Below, one piece after another: positions 7,572 to 16,945 of a stretch of 64,000 nucleotides of DNA. Origin of the DNA: a virus; the IMG/VR virus record IMGVR_UViG_3300047476_000704, positions 62,001-126,000 of that record; one strand, written 5' to 3'. The notes below the pieces were generated by a model. It worked only from the letters and a program-made list of their open reading frames with translations, was not told where the DNA came from and searched no databases. Every line of letters starts with the position of its first letter. Position 1 is the stretch's first letter. The position numbers were made by a program, and so were the translations under genes.

Positions 7572-8901
7572 AATTTTCACCTGTTACTATTGTTGCTGGA
7601 AATTCCTTTGAATCTATTATTTTTTCGTATATCTCTTCATATAAATATGTGATTTCGTAATTAGGAACATCAAATACGAATGCATCATAGTTATACATTA
7701 TTAGTTTCCCCAAGCCTTTATACTTTTCTTTTATTTGTTTTAAAATTTGGATGTTTCGTTCTGTTTCGTATGCTTGTATTACATAGTTTAATACTTTTGC
7801 TGGTGGTGGATTATCTTCACCAAACTTTTCTTTTGTGATTTGAATATTATAATGGGGTGTCATTACAAACCCATATCTATCCAAATCTGCTTTATATTTT
7901 AATGCTAATAAATTTACCTCATTAAAGAATGGTAACTCTTGCATTTCAGAACTTACACCACCATATATAGATTGGAATACTAATTGCTTTGCCGCATCCC
8001 TTGCTCCATCTAAATCAGCTACACCACATATAGCAGAAACCCAATCGTAGAAATCTAATTGAGAATTGAATTTACTCATCCATTCTTTAACTCCGATTTG
8101 ATTTTTAATCAATTCAATAAGTAAATGCGGGTGATATGCTGAATAATCTATACTTACCAACTTACCATCTTTGAATCTACTAACGAATGCTTTACGCATA
8201 TCACTCTTTTTTGGTATAGCCGAGTAGTTTACCCCACCATGTCTATTTGATGGACGTAGAGTGGAAGTAAATAGGTTATATTCGGTAAATACTAATCCGT
8301 CTTTATTGATGTGTTTTGATGGTAATAAATCCCTCAACTTTTCATCTACAAATATGCCTGCCTTTTCTATCCATTGGAATACTTCGGTTATTTCTTTCAC
8401 AAACTTAAAAGTTGGGCCATTAAAACCATCTTTTAATTCGTATTGTAATATGTTTTTTATTATACCAACTTGCTTTGATAATGGGATACTATCGTTTAAG
8501 TTGTTTTGATATTGGTTAGGTGTGCTTCGTTTGTAGAATGATTGGATTTCTCTAAATGGTTCTTCTTCGTTTTTTACATTTGTAATGAATTTGTATAAAT
8601 CAATATCAATTGTTTGTTTAAATTCAATCAAATGCCCCACACTCTTACCATTTATAAGAGCTTTGGGTCTTTGTGATTCCTCTAATAGTTTTAATGCATC
8701 TTCTCTTAAACTCAACCCATCGGTATGGTTTATATTGATTACATAGAGTTTCTGCATACAACTAACCACAATAAATGATATACGATTGTTTAACGCATGC
8801 TTATCCGTATCCGAAAGTTGGATGTATATTCTACTTGGACGAGTATTAAACTCTAATAAAAAATCATTGAACGATTGAGAATCTTCTATGTATATAACCA
8901 T
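7558..8901 (-). CDS. Divergent family A DNA polymerase-like protein
   Basis: 447 residues. Polymerase palm/fingers motifs of the PolA family are visible: 'RPSNRHGGVNYSAIPK' (216-231); motif A 'LVSIDYSAYHPHLL' with D252; motif B 'RDAAKQLVFQSIYGG' with R301, K305 and Y313; an O1-like 'LNYVIQAYETERN'; and motif C 'MYNYDAFVFD', where D406 replaces the usual HDE context. The N-terminal 200 residues may be a decayed 3'-5' exonuclease-like domain. Typical PolA is 600-930 residues, so this is a reduced form. T4-type phages normally use a family B polymerase. The -7 element of its promoter ends four bases before the ATG, implying a leaderless mRNA. Confidence 0.75.
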   Translation of the reverse strand: MVIYIEDSQSFNDFLLEFNTRPSRIYIQLSDTDKHALNNRISFIVVSCMQKLYVININHTDGLSLREDALKLLEESQRPKALINGKSVGHLIEFKQTIDIDLYKFITNVKNEEEPFREIQSFYKRSTPNQYQNNLNDSIPLSKQVGIIKNILQYELKDGFNGPTFKFVKEITEVFQWIEKAGIFVDEKLRDLLPSKHINKDGLVFTEYNLFTSTLRPSNRHGGVNYSAIPKKSDMRKAFVSRFKDGKLVSIDYSAYHPHLLIELIKNQIGVKEWMSKFNSQLDFYDWVSAICGVADLDGARDAAKQLVFQSIYGGVSSEMQELPFFNEVNLLALKYKADLDRYGFVMTPHYNIQITKEKFGEDNPPPAKVLNYVIQAYETERNIQILKQIKEKYKGLGKLIMYNYDAFVFDVPNYEITYLYEEIYEKIIDSKEFPATIVTGENYDFR

Positions 8902-8905
8902 TTTA

Positions 8906-8937
8906 CAAATATAAGAAAAAGATTTGGCTTATCCAAA
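8906..8937 (-). promoter_or_regulatory. Bacteroidota-type promoter for polymerase/halogenase operon
   Basis: TTTG (8934-8937), 20 bases, TATATTTG (8906-8913) on the coding strand. This matches TTTG-N20-TAnnTTTG. Transcription should begin at or next to the ATG at 8901. Confidence 0.75.
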
Positions 8938-9294
8938 TTATTCTTTATAAAATTTTGTAAGATTTTGTACATATGTATCTATATTACTTACAGTTTGTTG
9001 AGTATATTCTATTGAGCGTTGATTCATTTGCTCAACTTCAAATTTATTTGAACCAGTTATTTTCCAACGCATTTTTACTGCTATAAAAAATGGACTATCT
9101 AAAAATTTATCATACATTTCTTTATTTATTTCAGAAATAATACCAAATGGCTCGTTCCTTCTTCTTACGAAATACCGATAAATAAAACCAATTTTGTAAT
9201 CTTGCTCATTTGGTTGAGCTTCAAATGATGGAAATTTGGATTCCATTCGTTTCCAATTGGTATTTAATGAATTATATACATCTACACTAGTCAT
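8938..9294 (-). CDS. Hypothetical protein at end of baseplate operon
   Basis: 118 residues, with the start ATG four bases after the hub gene stop. Basic 'YRYFVRRRNEPFG' and Gln-rich C-terminal segments are visible, with no membrane segment. It is the last gene of the tape-measure/baseplate operon, and its stop abuts the -33 element of the next promoter. A baseplate or hub accessory role is inferred from position only. Confidence 0.65.
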   Translation of the reverse strand: MTSVDVYNSLNTNWKRMESKFPSFEAQPNEQDYKIGFIYRYFVRRRNEPFGIISEINKEMYDKFLDSPFFIAVKMRWKITGSNKFEVEQMNQRSIEYTQQTVSNIDTYVQNLTKFYKE

Positions 9295-9298
9295 ATAT

Positions 9299-11350
9299 TT
9301 AGTTATTATCAGGTCTGTATCTAAATTTAATCGTTGTTTGCCAAGTATCTGTTACAGAATGTGTTACTTCTGTAACCTGAAATATTCCTCTTTTTTCAAA
9401 TGGTACTCTATTTACCTTTACTACTTTACCCATAGTAATTCCAGATATACCCAATACTGTCAATTCTAATTCTATTGGTAATAGGGGATTATTTTTATTT
9501 ACCGCATTATCACCAAAATACAAATTTTTACATAAAGCGGTATCTTTTATTATGGCATATGCATCAAGTGTATTATTATCAAATGAACCATAATCCAAGT
9601 ATTTAAATATAATACAATTATCATCAATCAATGCCGTTTCCGTTGAGGATGGTAATTTTATAACGGCACCATATCCTCTACCATACTCATCTCCAGTTGC
9701 AGCGGCAGCGGCAGCTCTTGCAGCAGCTTCTGCCGCTCTACGAGTTGCTCTTCGTTTTCTGGCCGCATCTTTTCTTTGTTCTACTTTTACAGCATCTCTA
9801 TATTTTTTTAAATCCAATATATCATATGCATCATCTTGGTATTCAAAAAATAAATTTTTACCAACTTCTCTACTTTTTTGATTCGATAACATTGCCATTG
9901 CAATAATTTCTTTTGGTAAATCTGCTGTAAAATTTATATTAGTTATTGTAGTTCTCGGTGAAAACAAATTTATTTCAGTAACTGCTTGTACTTCTCTAGG
10001 TACTAACGCATAATCAACTATTGTATAAATCATAACACCATTAACATTTCCTTGAACCTGCGGCGCTAAATCCATTAAACCGCATGCGGCTATGTTTATT
10101 TCATCACATAATTTTTGTACAAAATCATTTATTTTTCCAGCTTCTCCCATACTCTTTGCAACATCCAATACAAAATCAACTTTTAGAAATATATTTTTTA
10201 TATATCCCCACTTACCTGCTTCATATTCGTTTTGAGCACTATTATAAATGTTTGCACCTGCGCTTGATGTTTGTTCTGGAAATTGTTTTCCAGATTTTTG
10301 ACTAAAGTTTTGGGTTTCATCCACACTTAACGCCAAATTTGCACCATCTCCAGATTTTTCAATTAATGGTCTAGCCATTTTTGCGTTTGGAAATACTACA
10401 TTTTCAGAATTACTTAACATATTAGGATGTGCAGCCGCTATTGCGTTTCGTATATCCAATTTATAATCAACTTCGGTTGCACCATATTTTTTATTTATAG
10501 TATATTCTGTTATATATTCCATACTAACATATACATCTTCTGTATATCCATCATGTTCTTTTGTAACCCAATCCCATATATTTGTAAAAAGATGTGTAAA
10601 AAAACTTTGATTTGCATACTGATAGTTTATAACATGGTCAGCTAATTGTGGTTTTATGTTTAAAAATTCTTCATTTTCCAATTCTAATAATCTACACAAA
10701 CGATTATCCAATATTGAATCTTTATTTGATGAATTGGTAGTATCTTTGGTTTGTGAAGTAGTTCCCAAATATGCTGGTATTTCATTTTTTGTACCTATTA
10801 CAAATGTTGCATCTATACTTGCATCATTATTTATAGTGTAACTAAAATCAATAAGTGGTCCTACCATTACATCTTTACTACCATCTCCACAATACCTTTC
10901 CCATGCTGCTATATTATCAGCCAATGATTTTGCTAATGATGGAGATAGTCCTTGTGGTACTACAATATCATTACCAGTAGCTCTATTTTTAGTCCAACCC
11001 CATACAATACCCTTTGGTGTACCAATTCTAAAAAATTGAGTATATTTTTCCATTTGTATCATTGATGCAAACTTAATAGTAATATGACCCTCACGTAATA
11101 CACCCATACTACCACCAGGTTTTACTTCTAAACCAATAACTAATGGTGGAAATCTTTCTCCATCAAGTTTATTGGGGTCGTATATATAACTAGCATCTGC
11201 ACCAATTACGACTTCTTGTTTATTTTGATAGGATACAAATCTAATAAATGTTGTTGCACCTGAAAACTTTGATTGAAATGCAGCAGGTGTATTTGATATT
11301 GCATTAACTTTATCCAATGGTAGTGGTGCAAAAAATGGAAAATGATTCAT
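9299..11350 (-). CDS. Baseplate hub-like protein
   Basis: 683 residues. The C-terminal 80 residues ('LPIELELTVLGISGITMGKV' then 'FQVTEVTHSVTDTWQTTIKF') fit the last domain of contractile-tail hub proteins (Mu gp44/T4 gp27-type), where a v..v.H.....W.T.i.f pattern closes a barrel. An unusual Arg/Ala helix (about 536-560, AARKRRATRRAAEAAARAAA) is inserted before it. The N-terminal half is beta-rich. It lies between the gp53-like wedge gene and a small gene, as expected in a baseplate cluster. T4 gp27 is about 390 residues, so this protein is considerably longer and may include additional hub functions. Confidence 0.6.
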   Translation of the reverse strand: MNHFPFFAPLPLDKVNAISNTPAAFQSKFSGATTFIRFVSYQNKQEVVIGADASYIYDPNKLDGERFPPLVIGLEVKPGGSMGVLREGHITIKFASMIQMEKYTQFFRIGTPKGIVWGWTKNRATGNDIVVPQGLSPSLAKSLADNIAAWERYCGDGSKDVMVGPLIDFSYTINNDASIDATFVIGTKNEIPAYLGTTSQTKDTTNSSNKDSILDNRLCRLLELENEEFLNIKPQLADHVINYQYANQSFFTHLFTNIWDWVTKEHDGYTEDVYVSMEYITEYTINKKYGATEVDYKLDIRNAIAAAHPNMLSNSENVVFPNAKMARPLIEKSGDGANLALSVDETQNFSQKSGKQFPEQTSSAGANIYNSAQNEYEAGKWGYIKNIFLKVDFVLDVAKSMGEAGKINDFVQKLCDEINIAACGLMDLAPQVQGNVNGVMIYTIVDYALVPREVQAVTEINLFSPRTTITNINFTADLPKEIIAMAMLSNQKSREVGKNLFFEYQDDAYDILDLKKYRDAVKVEQRKDAARKRRATRRAAEAAARAAAAAATGDEYGRGYGAVIKLPSSTETALIDDNCIIFKYLDYGSFDNNTLDAYAIIKDTALCKNLYFGDNAVNKNNPLLPIELELTVLGISGITMGKVVKVNRVPFEKRGIFQVTEVTHSVTDTWQTTIKFRYRPDNN

Positions 11351-11355
11351 AACTA

Positions 11356-11634
11356 TTATATTTTATTTGTAATTTGTGTTGGGTCAATTGGTATTCTTAA
11401 TTGTAACCCTGGTTCTAATTTTAAATCAATATCTGTTAAATTATTATATACCGCAATTACCCACCATAATCCAGCATCTTTATAAAATATACCCGCCAAT
11501 ATATCCAATCTATCATCTTCTTGAGTCATTATTAAAATATCAGAATCGGATGCTTCGAAATATGGCATAAGGTTTGAATGATATATCAAACCTTTTGTTT
11601 TTTGTTGAATATTAATATTATCGTATCTTCCCAT
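11356..11634 (-). CDS. gp53/LysM-like baseplate wedge protein
   Basis: 92 residues. The segment 'DRLDILAGIFYKDAGLWWVI' followed by 'AVYNNLTDIDLKLEPGLQLR' and 'IPIDP' fits the LysM-like tail protein pattern seen in T4 gp53 and P2 gpX-type baseplate proteins (D.ld.iA...Y.....WW.iA..N.l.......G..LriP). It is compact and lacks a signal peptide, so it should act in wedge or hub assembly, not in cell wall entry. Short gaps on both sides place it firmly in the baseplate operon. Confidence 0.75.
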   Translation of the reverse strand: MGRYDNINIQQKTKGLIYHSNLMPYFEASDSDILIMTQEDDRLDILAGIFYKDAGLWWVIAVYNNLTDIDLKLEPGLQLRIPIDPTQITNKI

Positions 11635-11645
11635 ATTATTTTATT

Positions 11646-13886
11646 TTATTGAGGTGCCCCACCTAATGCAGTAGTTGATGATTTTGCTTTTGTTGGGTCA
11701 GTTGTTGGTAGTTGTTCACCAAATCCAGTAGCTTCTAAATTAACTCCAGAACTACCCTCACCAAATAGATTAATATTTTTAATTGTTCCATCGGGGCCCA
11801 AAGTTATTGTTCCAGTACCAACTTTTTTAATAATATCAGCATTACCTAACTTTGGATTAAGATATGCCTCAACATCATTTCCATCCGTTTGTTGTTGTAG
11901 TGTTATTGTATCACCACCAGTATCAACTGATAAAAATGGACTTTCTGCTAATGAACCATTAGGAAGTAAAATTTGTGGTGATAATGCCCCTATAAGTACA
12001 TCAGGAGCTGGTTTTTGGAAACTTATACCACTTGTTGTAGATATATCAACAGATTTTATACCAGAATAAGAATTGGATTTAGATTTTATAACCTTATAAG
12101 TTACATTAATTTCACACATAAATGGTGCTTGAGAAGATTTGTGAATTTCCCAAGGAGAATTATCAGGTATACTAACATCAAAACTACTTAAAAATCCATA
12201 ATTTTCATCTATAATATTACCAATTTCCAATCCAATTATCTTTCCTTTTAATCCACCTAAACCACCACCTTGTGGTAAATTAAATGAATGAATTTTTTCT
12301 ATTTTATTCCACAATAATTGTAATTGTAAAGAATTTTTTGCATATAATTGTGCTTTGAATGATATTTCTCTTTCATATGCTTCATAAAAATAAAATTTAT
12401 AAGGAGAACCAATTGGTTTTGCTTCACCCCAAGTTACAGTTGGTGTATCAGTTAAACCAGTTAAATTTGACATTAAAAATATATCACCAATTTTTATGTT
12501 TATTAAATCAGAATCTGTGTTTAATAGTGCTTTAGTTGATAATTCAGCATGAGTTCGTACTCTTTTTTTTCCTCTAGCAGTTACAGTTGCATCATTTAAT
12601 AATCCACCCTCTTGTAACGCATCTTCACCTTTACTACCCAAAGAAGCTTTAGCAGCTTTTTCTATTTTGTCTTCCAATTCAGCATCTGTTCCTTTTAATT
12701 TAGTGGCATCATCGAAAACTTCTTGTCTATCTACAATTAAATCATATTGTATTCCAGCGGTATCTACTTTACGATTTTTGTATATTTGGTCACTAAAAAG
12801 TTTTGGTGCTTTTTTTTCTGCTATATTAGGAAATTTATATACGGGGGTAGCATCCGGTTCGTATGGATTATCTTTATATTGTACATAATCAGTAAATTGT
12901 GTACTTTCCGTATTAGATGTAATTCGTTTTTGTAAATCAGAAGTTGTATTATATATTTTATGATAACTACTAAATGATATACCATTTTGCCTACCATCCG
13001 TAGTTAATTTTAAGGTTTTTAATTCGTCTTCGGCATTTATTCCTTCATATTTTTTATAAAAATCACCACCACTTCTTAATAATTGAATTTGGCCCGTAAG
13101 TATTCCATCTATTTTATCAACAGATGCATTTTCAATTGCATATTGTGAGGGAAATTTTGGTGCCGCATTTCCTATTGTTGGATTATTTAATGGATTATTT
13201 ATTTTATTTACCGATGGATTTCCGCCACCTCTTTTAGCATTTAATCCCGCAGCACCACCAATCGCTTGTAAAGCGTTAAATCCAGCATTTACTGCTAAAT
13301 CAATAGCAGCTCCACCTATCTGAACTTTACCCGTTGGTTGTATGTTTGCTATATTTTGAGTAAATTGAGCAGGAGTTAGAAATGATGTTAATGCATTTGC
13401 TATTGAATTTTTACTATTACTTACACCACCATTATATAAGCTACCATACAAACCATTTTTTGTAGATGGGACAAACCCGGGTAAATTATTTACTTCATCG
13501 CTTGGAAATTGTGGAACTGTAAATGAGTTTAGGGCGTTTCGAACAAAACCACCAACTTTGGTATTATTACCAAATGTACCAGCCAATAAACCTCTTGAAA
13601 GTCTATCTACCCCACGCTTTGCTAATTGTAATGGTTCTACTGCTCCACGAGTTAAAATTCTAGCAGAATCGGCTCCATATATGTTAAGAACATTTTGTGC
13701 CAATTTTTGATATTGTCTATCATATGGCAAACTTACACCTTGAATATTTAAACCAAGTACTGTTACAGGTCCAGTAGTTGGACCAACTTCTTTAGAAGAT
13801 AGCATATCTGGTGTAACCTGTCTTGGATTAAACTGTGCTTCTTTAAATTGAAACTCTCCCAATAAATCTTTTAATGCCTTTGCCAT
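11646..13886 (-). CDS. Baseplate/tail tube junction protein
   Basis: 746 residues. The N-terminal 250 residues are Gly/Asn-rich and probably flexible. The region around residues 480-640 is beta-rich with 'YKFYFYEAYEREISFKAQLY', 'LWNKIEKIHSF' and 'NYGFLSSFDVSIPDNSPWEI'. These features are seen in tube-initiator proteins at the top of T4-like baseplates (gp48/gp54-type), but this assignment is tentative. The C-terminal 80 residues are low-complexity. It sits between the tape measure and the gp53-like gene, which is the expected place for a tube cap or initiator. Confidence 0.5.
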   Translation of the reverse strand: MAKALKDLLGEFQFKEAQFNPRQVTPDMLSSKEVGPTTGPVTVLGLNIQGVSLPYDRQYQKLAQNVLNIYGADSARILTRGAVEPLQLAKRGVDRLSRGLLAGTFGNNTKVGGFVRNALNSFTVPQFPSDEVNNLPGFVPSTKNGLYGSLYNGGVSNSKNSIANALTSFLTPAQFTQNIANIQPTGKVQIGGAAIDLAVNAGFNALQAIGGAAGLNAKRGGGNPSVNKINNPLNNPTIGNAAPKFPSQYAIENASVDKIDGILTGQIQLLRSGGDFYKKYEGINAEDELKTLKLTTDGRQNGISFSSYHKIYNTTSDLQKRITSNTESTQFTDYVQYKDNPYEPDATPVYKFPNIAEKKAPKLFSDQIYKNRKVDTAGIQYDLIVDRQEVFDDATKLKGTDAELEDKIEKAAKASLGSKGEDALQEGGLLNDATVTARGKKRVRTHAELSTKALLNTDSDLINIKIGDIFLMSNLTGLTDTPTVTWGEAKPIGSPYKFYFYEAYEREISFKAQLYAKNSLQLQLLWNKIEKIHSFNLPQGGGLGGLKGKIIGLEIGNIIDENYGFLSSFDVSIPDNSPWEIHKSSQAPFMCEINVTYKVIKSKSNSYSGIKSVDISTTSGISFQKPAPDVLIGALSPQILLPNGSLAESPFLSVDTGGDTITLQQQTDGNDVEAYLNPKLGNADIIKKVGTGTITLGPDGTIKNINLFGEGSSGVNLEATGFGEQLPTTDPTKAKSSTTALGGAPQ

Positions 13887-13889
13887 CTT

Positions 13890-16460
13890 TTAATTATTCT
13901 TTAAAAATTTACGCATTCCTCTTGCAATCTCTCTACCATCTATGTTTACTACCAACTCCTCTCCCATTATTGCATTTGTTAATTTTTTAACTTCTTCAAT
14001 TAATCCAACAACATCTGTACTTCCGCCAGCTGTTTGGGTTGTGGTTTGATTGGTAGTACCATTAACGGATACTCCCGCCATACCCATTGCGTTTAATCCA
14101 GTCAAAATAGGTAATGCTAAAAGACCAGCTGCTGCTACTAACCCCAACGAATACGCCAATGTTGTTAGGGCGGCCGCCATAGAATATATTGGTGTAATAT
14201 TTAATGCAGACATAGATGTTAATGTAGTTGTTATTTCTGCAAATGGTCCGTTAATAGATGATAATCCCGCCCCAAGTAGTAATAATGATGCGCCAAACAT
14301 TGCTATCGCAATAGATGCAATACCTAAAACAATTGCTCCAGGTAAAATAACTTCTGCAAGTAATCCAAATGCAGCCAATGCTAACCCAACCACTACCAAT
14401 GCCCCAGCCATTGATAAAATTTCACTTACACCAACTTCTTTAAATTGTTGTAATGCCAATCCCAATACATATATAGCACCTGCCGCTATCAATAATGCTG
14501 CCGCACCTTTAAGTATAGCAGTTGCATCTATGCTAGAAAACGCACTACTTGTAGCACCCGCAGGTGAAGTAGTAGCTGATGGTATTGTTGGCTTATTTGC
14601 ATTATATCGCATATCAGGTTTACCAGATTTCGTTAAAGGACCTGCCATACTTGTTACAGTAGATGAGCTATCTATTGTTTGTTGTATTCCTTTTGCTTTA
14701 AATAAACTTGCTATCCAATCAAAGGTCTTTTTTGTAAGGTCACCCAAATTAATTCCTATTTGGTTCAATCCCATACCAACTTGTCCAAGTGTAGAAAGAG
14801 CACCACCTAATCCACCAATCCATTTACCCATACCGGTCGTACCAATATAATCAATTAAAGCTTTTGTTGAATTAAATGATGATGTCATTGCATCAACAGG
14901 TTTTAGTGCTTCTTTTTCATTGGCAATCATTTGGGTTAATTCCGAATTTGATACACCAATTGCGGCTGCCAATGCCTTTCTTTCGTATGGTCCCATTGCT
15001 TCTAATTCAGCTAAAGTACCAGCGGAATGTAATGCTTCTTTCATAGCGCCTTGCAAATCGCCAGCATATGCTAACTCACGTGCTTTTTGTAAATTTAAAT
15101 TCTTACCAAGTATAACAGATGCCTCCATTTCAGCAGCAACTGATGATTGATAATCAAGTAAACTATCTGCAACTTTTCCAGCAGTTCCCAAATCTACACC
15201 TAATTGTGCTGCACTTATAGCGGCATCTCGTATATTTTTACCACCATCTTTTGAATATACCGCGAATAACTCCGTATTTTGCGCCATATCAGTAAATACT
15301 TGAGATGATATTACACCGCTAGCTGATGCTAGCTGTGATGTTGCTTCTAATGAATTTAAAGCAAATTCGTTTGATTTACCAGCTAAATTACCAAATTGGT
15401 TTAGTAATTTCCCAGCTTCTTGCCCACTAACACCCAAATGAGTTGGTAGCATTGATAAATCAAAAGCTAAACCATTTGATATTTTATTTACATTACCAAT
15501 TCTAGCACCAAATTCAGTTACTGCACCAACTGCCTCATCCCCTAATAATAAAGATATTGCAGTTAGTTGTGTTTTAAAACCAACTAAATTAGTAAAACCA
15601 CCACCTATTTTTGCATTTATTTTTCCAAATTCATCTGCTATATATCCTGCCGCAAATCCTATTACAGTCATTGCTCCTGTCCAACTACTTAAAAATACTT
15701 TTCCATAGTTAATCATTTTTTGGAAAAGTTTATTTCCGGTGTTTAACTCCTCATGCATTTCTTCATACAAAGCTTTAACATCACCTTGTAAATTCGCAAA
15801 TTTAGATGCTTTTTGGAATGCACTATCCAAATAAGCAGCTTGTGCTTTTAATTCAATCAAAGCTTGTTTTTGGGCTTTACCTTCTTTTGTTCTCCCATCC
15901 AACTTTTGAGCTTCTACTTCTTTAATTATACCAAGCAATTTAGTATATTCACTAGTATAATTGGAACTATATTCGGCAATTTGAGCAGAATCTTCTCTAC
16001 TTAATGCAGATAATGATGTAATTGCACTAATTGCTTGGGCTCCCGCCTCATTAGCACTTTTATATTTATCTCTTTGTACATCTGCACTTTTTGAAATTGA
16101 ATCTGTAAACCCTACTCCTAATTTTGTAACATTTCTTAAATCATCTTTCAAAGAACCCATTGCTGAACTTATTGAACCTATTGATGATTCTACATTTGAA
16201 TAATAACCAATTTGAGTTTTTAATTCATCTCTTTGTTTTTTTATAGATTCCGCATATATTTTTTGTTGGGATGTTAAATCTCCAATTTTTTTATTTAAAT
16301 CGGTTAGTTGTTTCTTTTGTTCTTTTGTTAATTTATTTTCTTCCGCAAGTAATTTAAGCTGCGTTTTTCTTGCAGTATTTATTCCTTCAATAACCTTTTT
16401 TTGTTCTTCTAAAAGATTATTTAATGAAAGAGCATCGGCATTTTCTTGATTAACAGCCAT
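13890..16460 (-). CDS. Tail tape measure protein
   Basis: 856 residues. The N-terminus is a long Lys/Glu/Gln-rich coiled coil (about 10-110), followed by Ala/Gly-rich helices. Hydrophobic segments occur around 225-250 and 655-790 ('AAALLIAAGAIYVLGLAL', 'GALVVVGLALAAFGLL'), and the polypeptide ends VVNIDGREIARGMRKFLKNN. That closing pattern (v.idGreiar...) is common in tape measures. The protein sets tail length and may help form a channel at injection. T4 gp29 is about 590 residues; this longer ruler predicts a longer tail. Confidence 0.8.
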   Translation of the reverse strand: MAVNQENADALSLNNLLEEQKKVIEGINTARKTQLKLLAEENKLTKEQKKQLTDLNKKIGDLTSQQKIYAESIKKQRDELKTQIGYYSNVESSIGSISSAMGSLKDDLRNVTKLGVGFTDSISKSADVQRDKYKSANEAGAQAISAITSLSALSREDSAQIAEYSSNYTSEYTKLLGIIKEVEAQKLDGRTKEGKAQKQALIELKAQAAYLDSAFQKASKFANLQGDVKALYEEMHEELNTGNKLFQKMINYGKVFLSSWTGAMTVIGFAAGYIADEFGKINAKIGGGFTNLVGFKTQLTAISLLLGDEAVGAVTEFGARIGNVNKISNGLAFDLSMLPTHLGVSGQEAGKLLNQFGNLAGKSNEFALNSLEATSQLASASGVISSQVFTDMAQNTELFAVYSKDGGKNIRDAAISAAQLGVDLGTAGKVADSLLDYQSSVAAEMEASVILGKNLNLQKARELAYAGDLQGAMKEALHSAGTLAELEAMGPYERKALAAAIGVSNSELTQMIANEKEALKPVDAMTSSFNSTKALIDYIGTTGMGKWIGGLGGALSTLGQVGMGLNQIGINLGDLTKKTFDWIASLFKAKGIQQTIDSSSTVTSMAGPLTKSGKPDMRYNANKPTIPSATTSPAGATSSAFSSIDATAILKGAAALLIAAGAIYVLGLALQQFKEVGVSEILSMAGALVVVGLALAAFGLLAEVILPGAIVLGIASIAIAMFGASLLLLGAGLSSINGPFAEITTTLTSMSALNITPIYSMAAALTTLAYSLGLVAAAGLLALPILTGLNAMGMAGVSVNGTTNQTTTQTAGGSTDVVGLIEEVKKLTNAIMGEELVVNIDGREIARGMRKFLKNN

Positions 16461-16465
16461 TACTA

Positions 16466-16678
16466 TTATTTATGATTTTGTCTAATTTGTTTTAATAAAT
16501 CACCATACTCATCTTCAATATTTTTCATAGCTTTTATTGCTTCGGGATGCATACCAGCTTTATCAGCTGCTGCGATATAACTATCCGATACACCTTTTTG
16601 TAATGCTTTGAAAAAATTATCAACAATTTTATTTAGTAGTCCTTCTGATAATACGGCTTTATTTTCTTTTAATTTCAT
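16466..16678 (-). CDS. Small hypothetical protein before tape measure
   Basis: 70 residues, first gene of the tape-measure operon. A phage-type promoter motif lies 19 bases upstream. The protein is helical (KIVDNFFKALQKGVSDSYIA and following), possibly a tape-measure chaperone, since such small genes often precede tape measures. That role is inferred from position only. The N-terminus MKLKENKAVLSEG contains an LSE tripeptide, but it does not closely match the capsid-targeting family at 61-64 kb. Confidence 0.65.
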   Translation of the reverse strand: MKLKENKAVLSEGLLNKIVDNFFKALQKGVSDSYIAAADKAGMHPEAIKAMKNIEDEYGDLLKQIRQNHK

Positions 16679-16697
16679 AATGATGTGATTTATCTTA

Positions 16698-16706
16698 TAT
16701 AAATAT
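16698..16706 (-). promoter_or_regulatory. Phage-type promoter core before tape-measure operon
   Basis: GGATATTTATATAAG on the coding strand, 19 bases before the ATG at 16678 and directly after a terminator hairpin. Confidence 0.6.
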
Positions 16707-16718
16707 CCATAAACAGAA

Positions 16719-16744
16719 AAAGTTAGGATTTATCTCCTAACTTT
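16719..16744 (-). terminator. Terminator after gp26-like operon
   Basis: An AAAGTTAGGA / TCCTAACTTT stem with a six-base loop, followed by TT on the coding strand. It overlaps the last codons of the small gene ending at 16730. Confidence 0.6.
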
Positions 16745-16945
16745 ACTGTTTGCTCTATCAATTTGTTCCTTCTCTTCTTTTTTAATTTTAATCAACTGAT
16801 TCACATATAATCTTCGTATATGTAGCGGTAAATTATATACATCCGAAAATGTGAATCCACCACCTCCTCCCATTATCAAAAAGAATATCTCTTCGTGAAG
16901 TTTTAGACTATAATCAATTGGCAGGGTAAAAAAAGCTAATCCCAA
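16730..16945 (-). CDS. Small baseplate-associated protein, start uncertain
   Basis: Up to 71 residues. The only canonical ATG in frame (16873) would lose the conserved-looking 'LHEEIFFLIMGGGGGFTFSD' beginning, so initiation probably lies further upstream. A TTG at 16945 overlaps the gp26-like gene by 32 bases. The core 'GGGGGFTFSDVYNLPLHIRR' followed by a charged helix is typical of small proteins that follow gp26 homologues in T4-like marine phages. Role unknown, presumably in hub assembly. The start codon is uncertain. Confidence 0.6.
   Translation of the reverse strand: MGLAFFTLPIDYSLKLHEEIFFLIMGGGGGFTFSDVYNLPLHIRRLYVNQLIKIKKEEKEQIDRANSKVRR

Noticed and set aside
14050-14850. 266-codon frame on the + strand inside the tape measure gene
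   Set aside because: Low-complexity Ala/Asn/Pro sequence opposite Ala/Gly-rich codons. No other + strand gene is credible in the window.
16466-16678. Sixth member of the capsid-targeting family (MKLKENKAVLSEG)
   Set aside because: The LSE tripeptide is two residues later, the MIKLxxLL frame is absent, and the gene lies in a tail operon.
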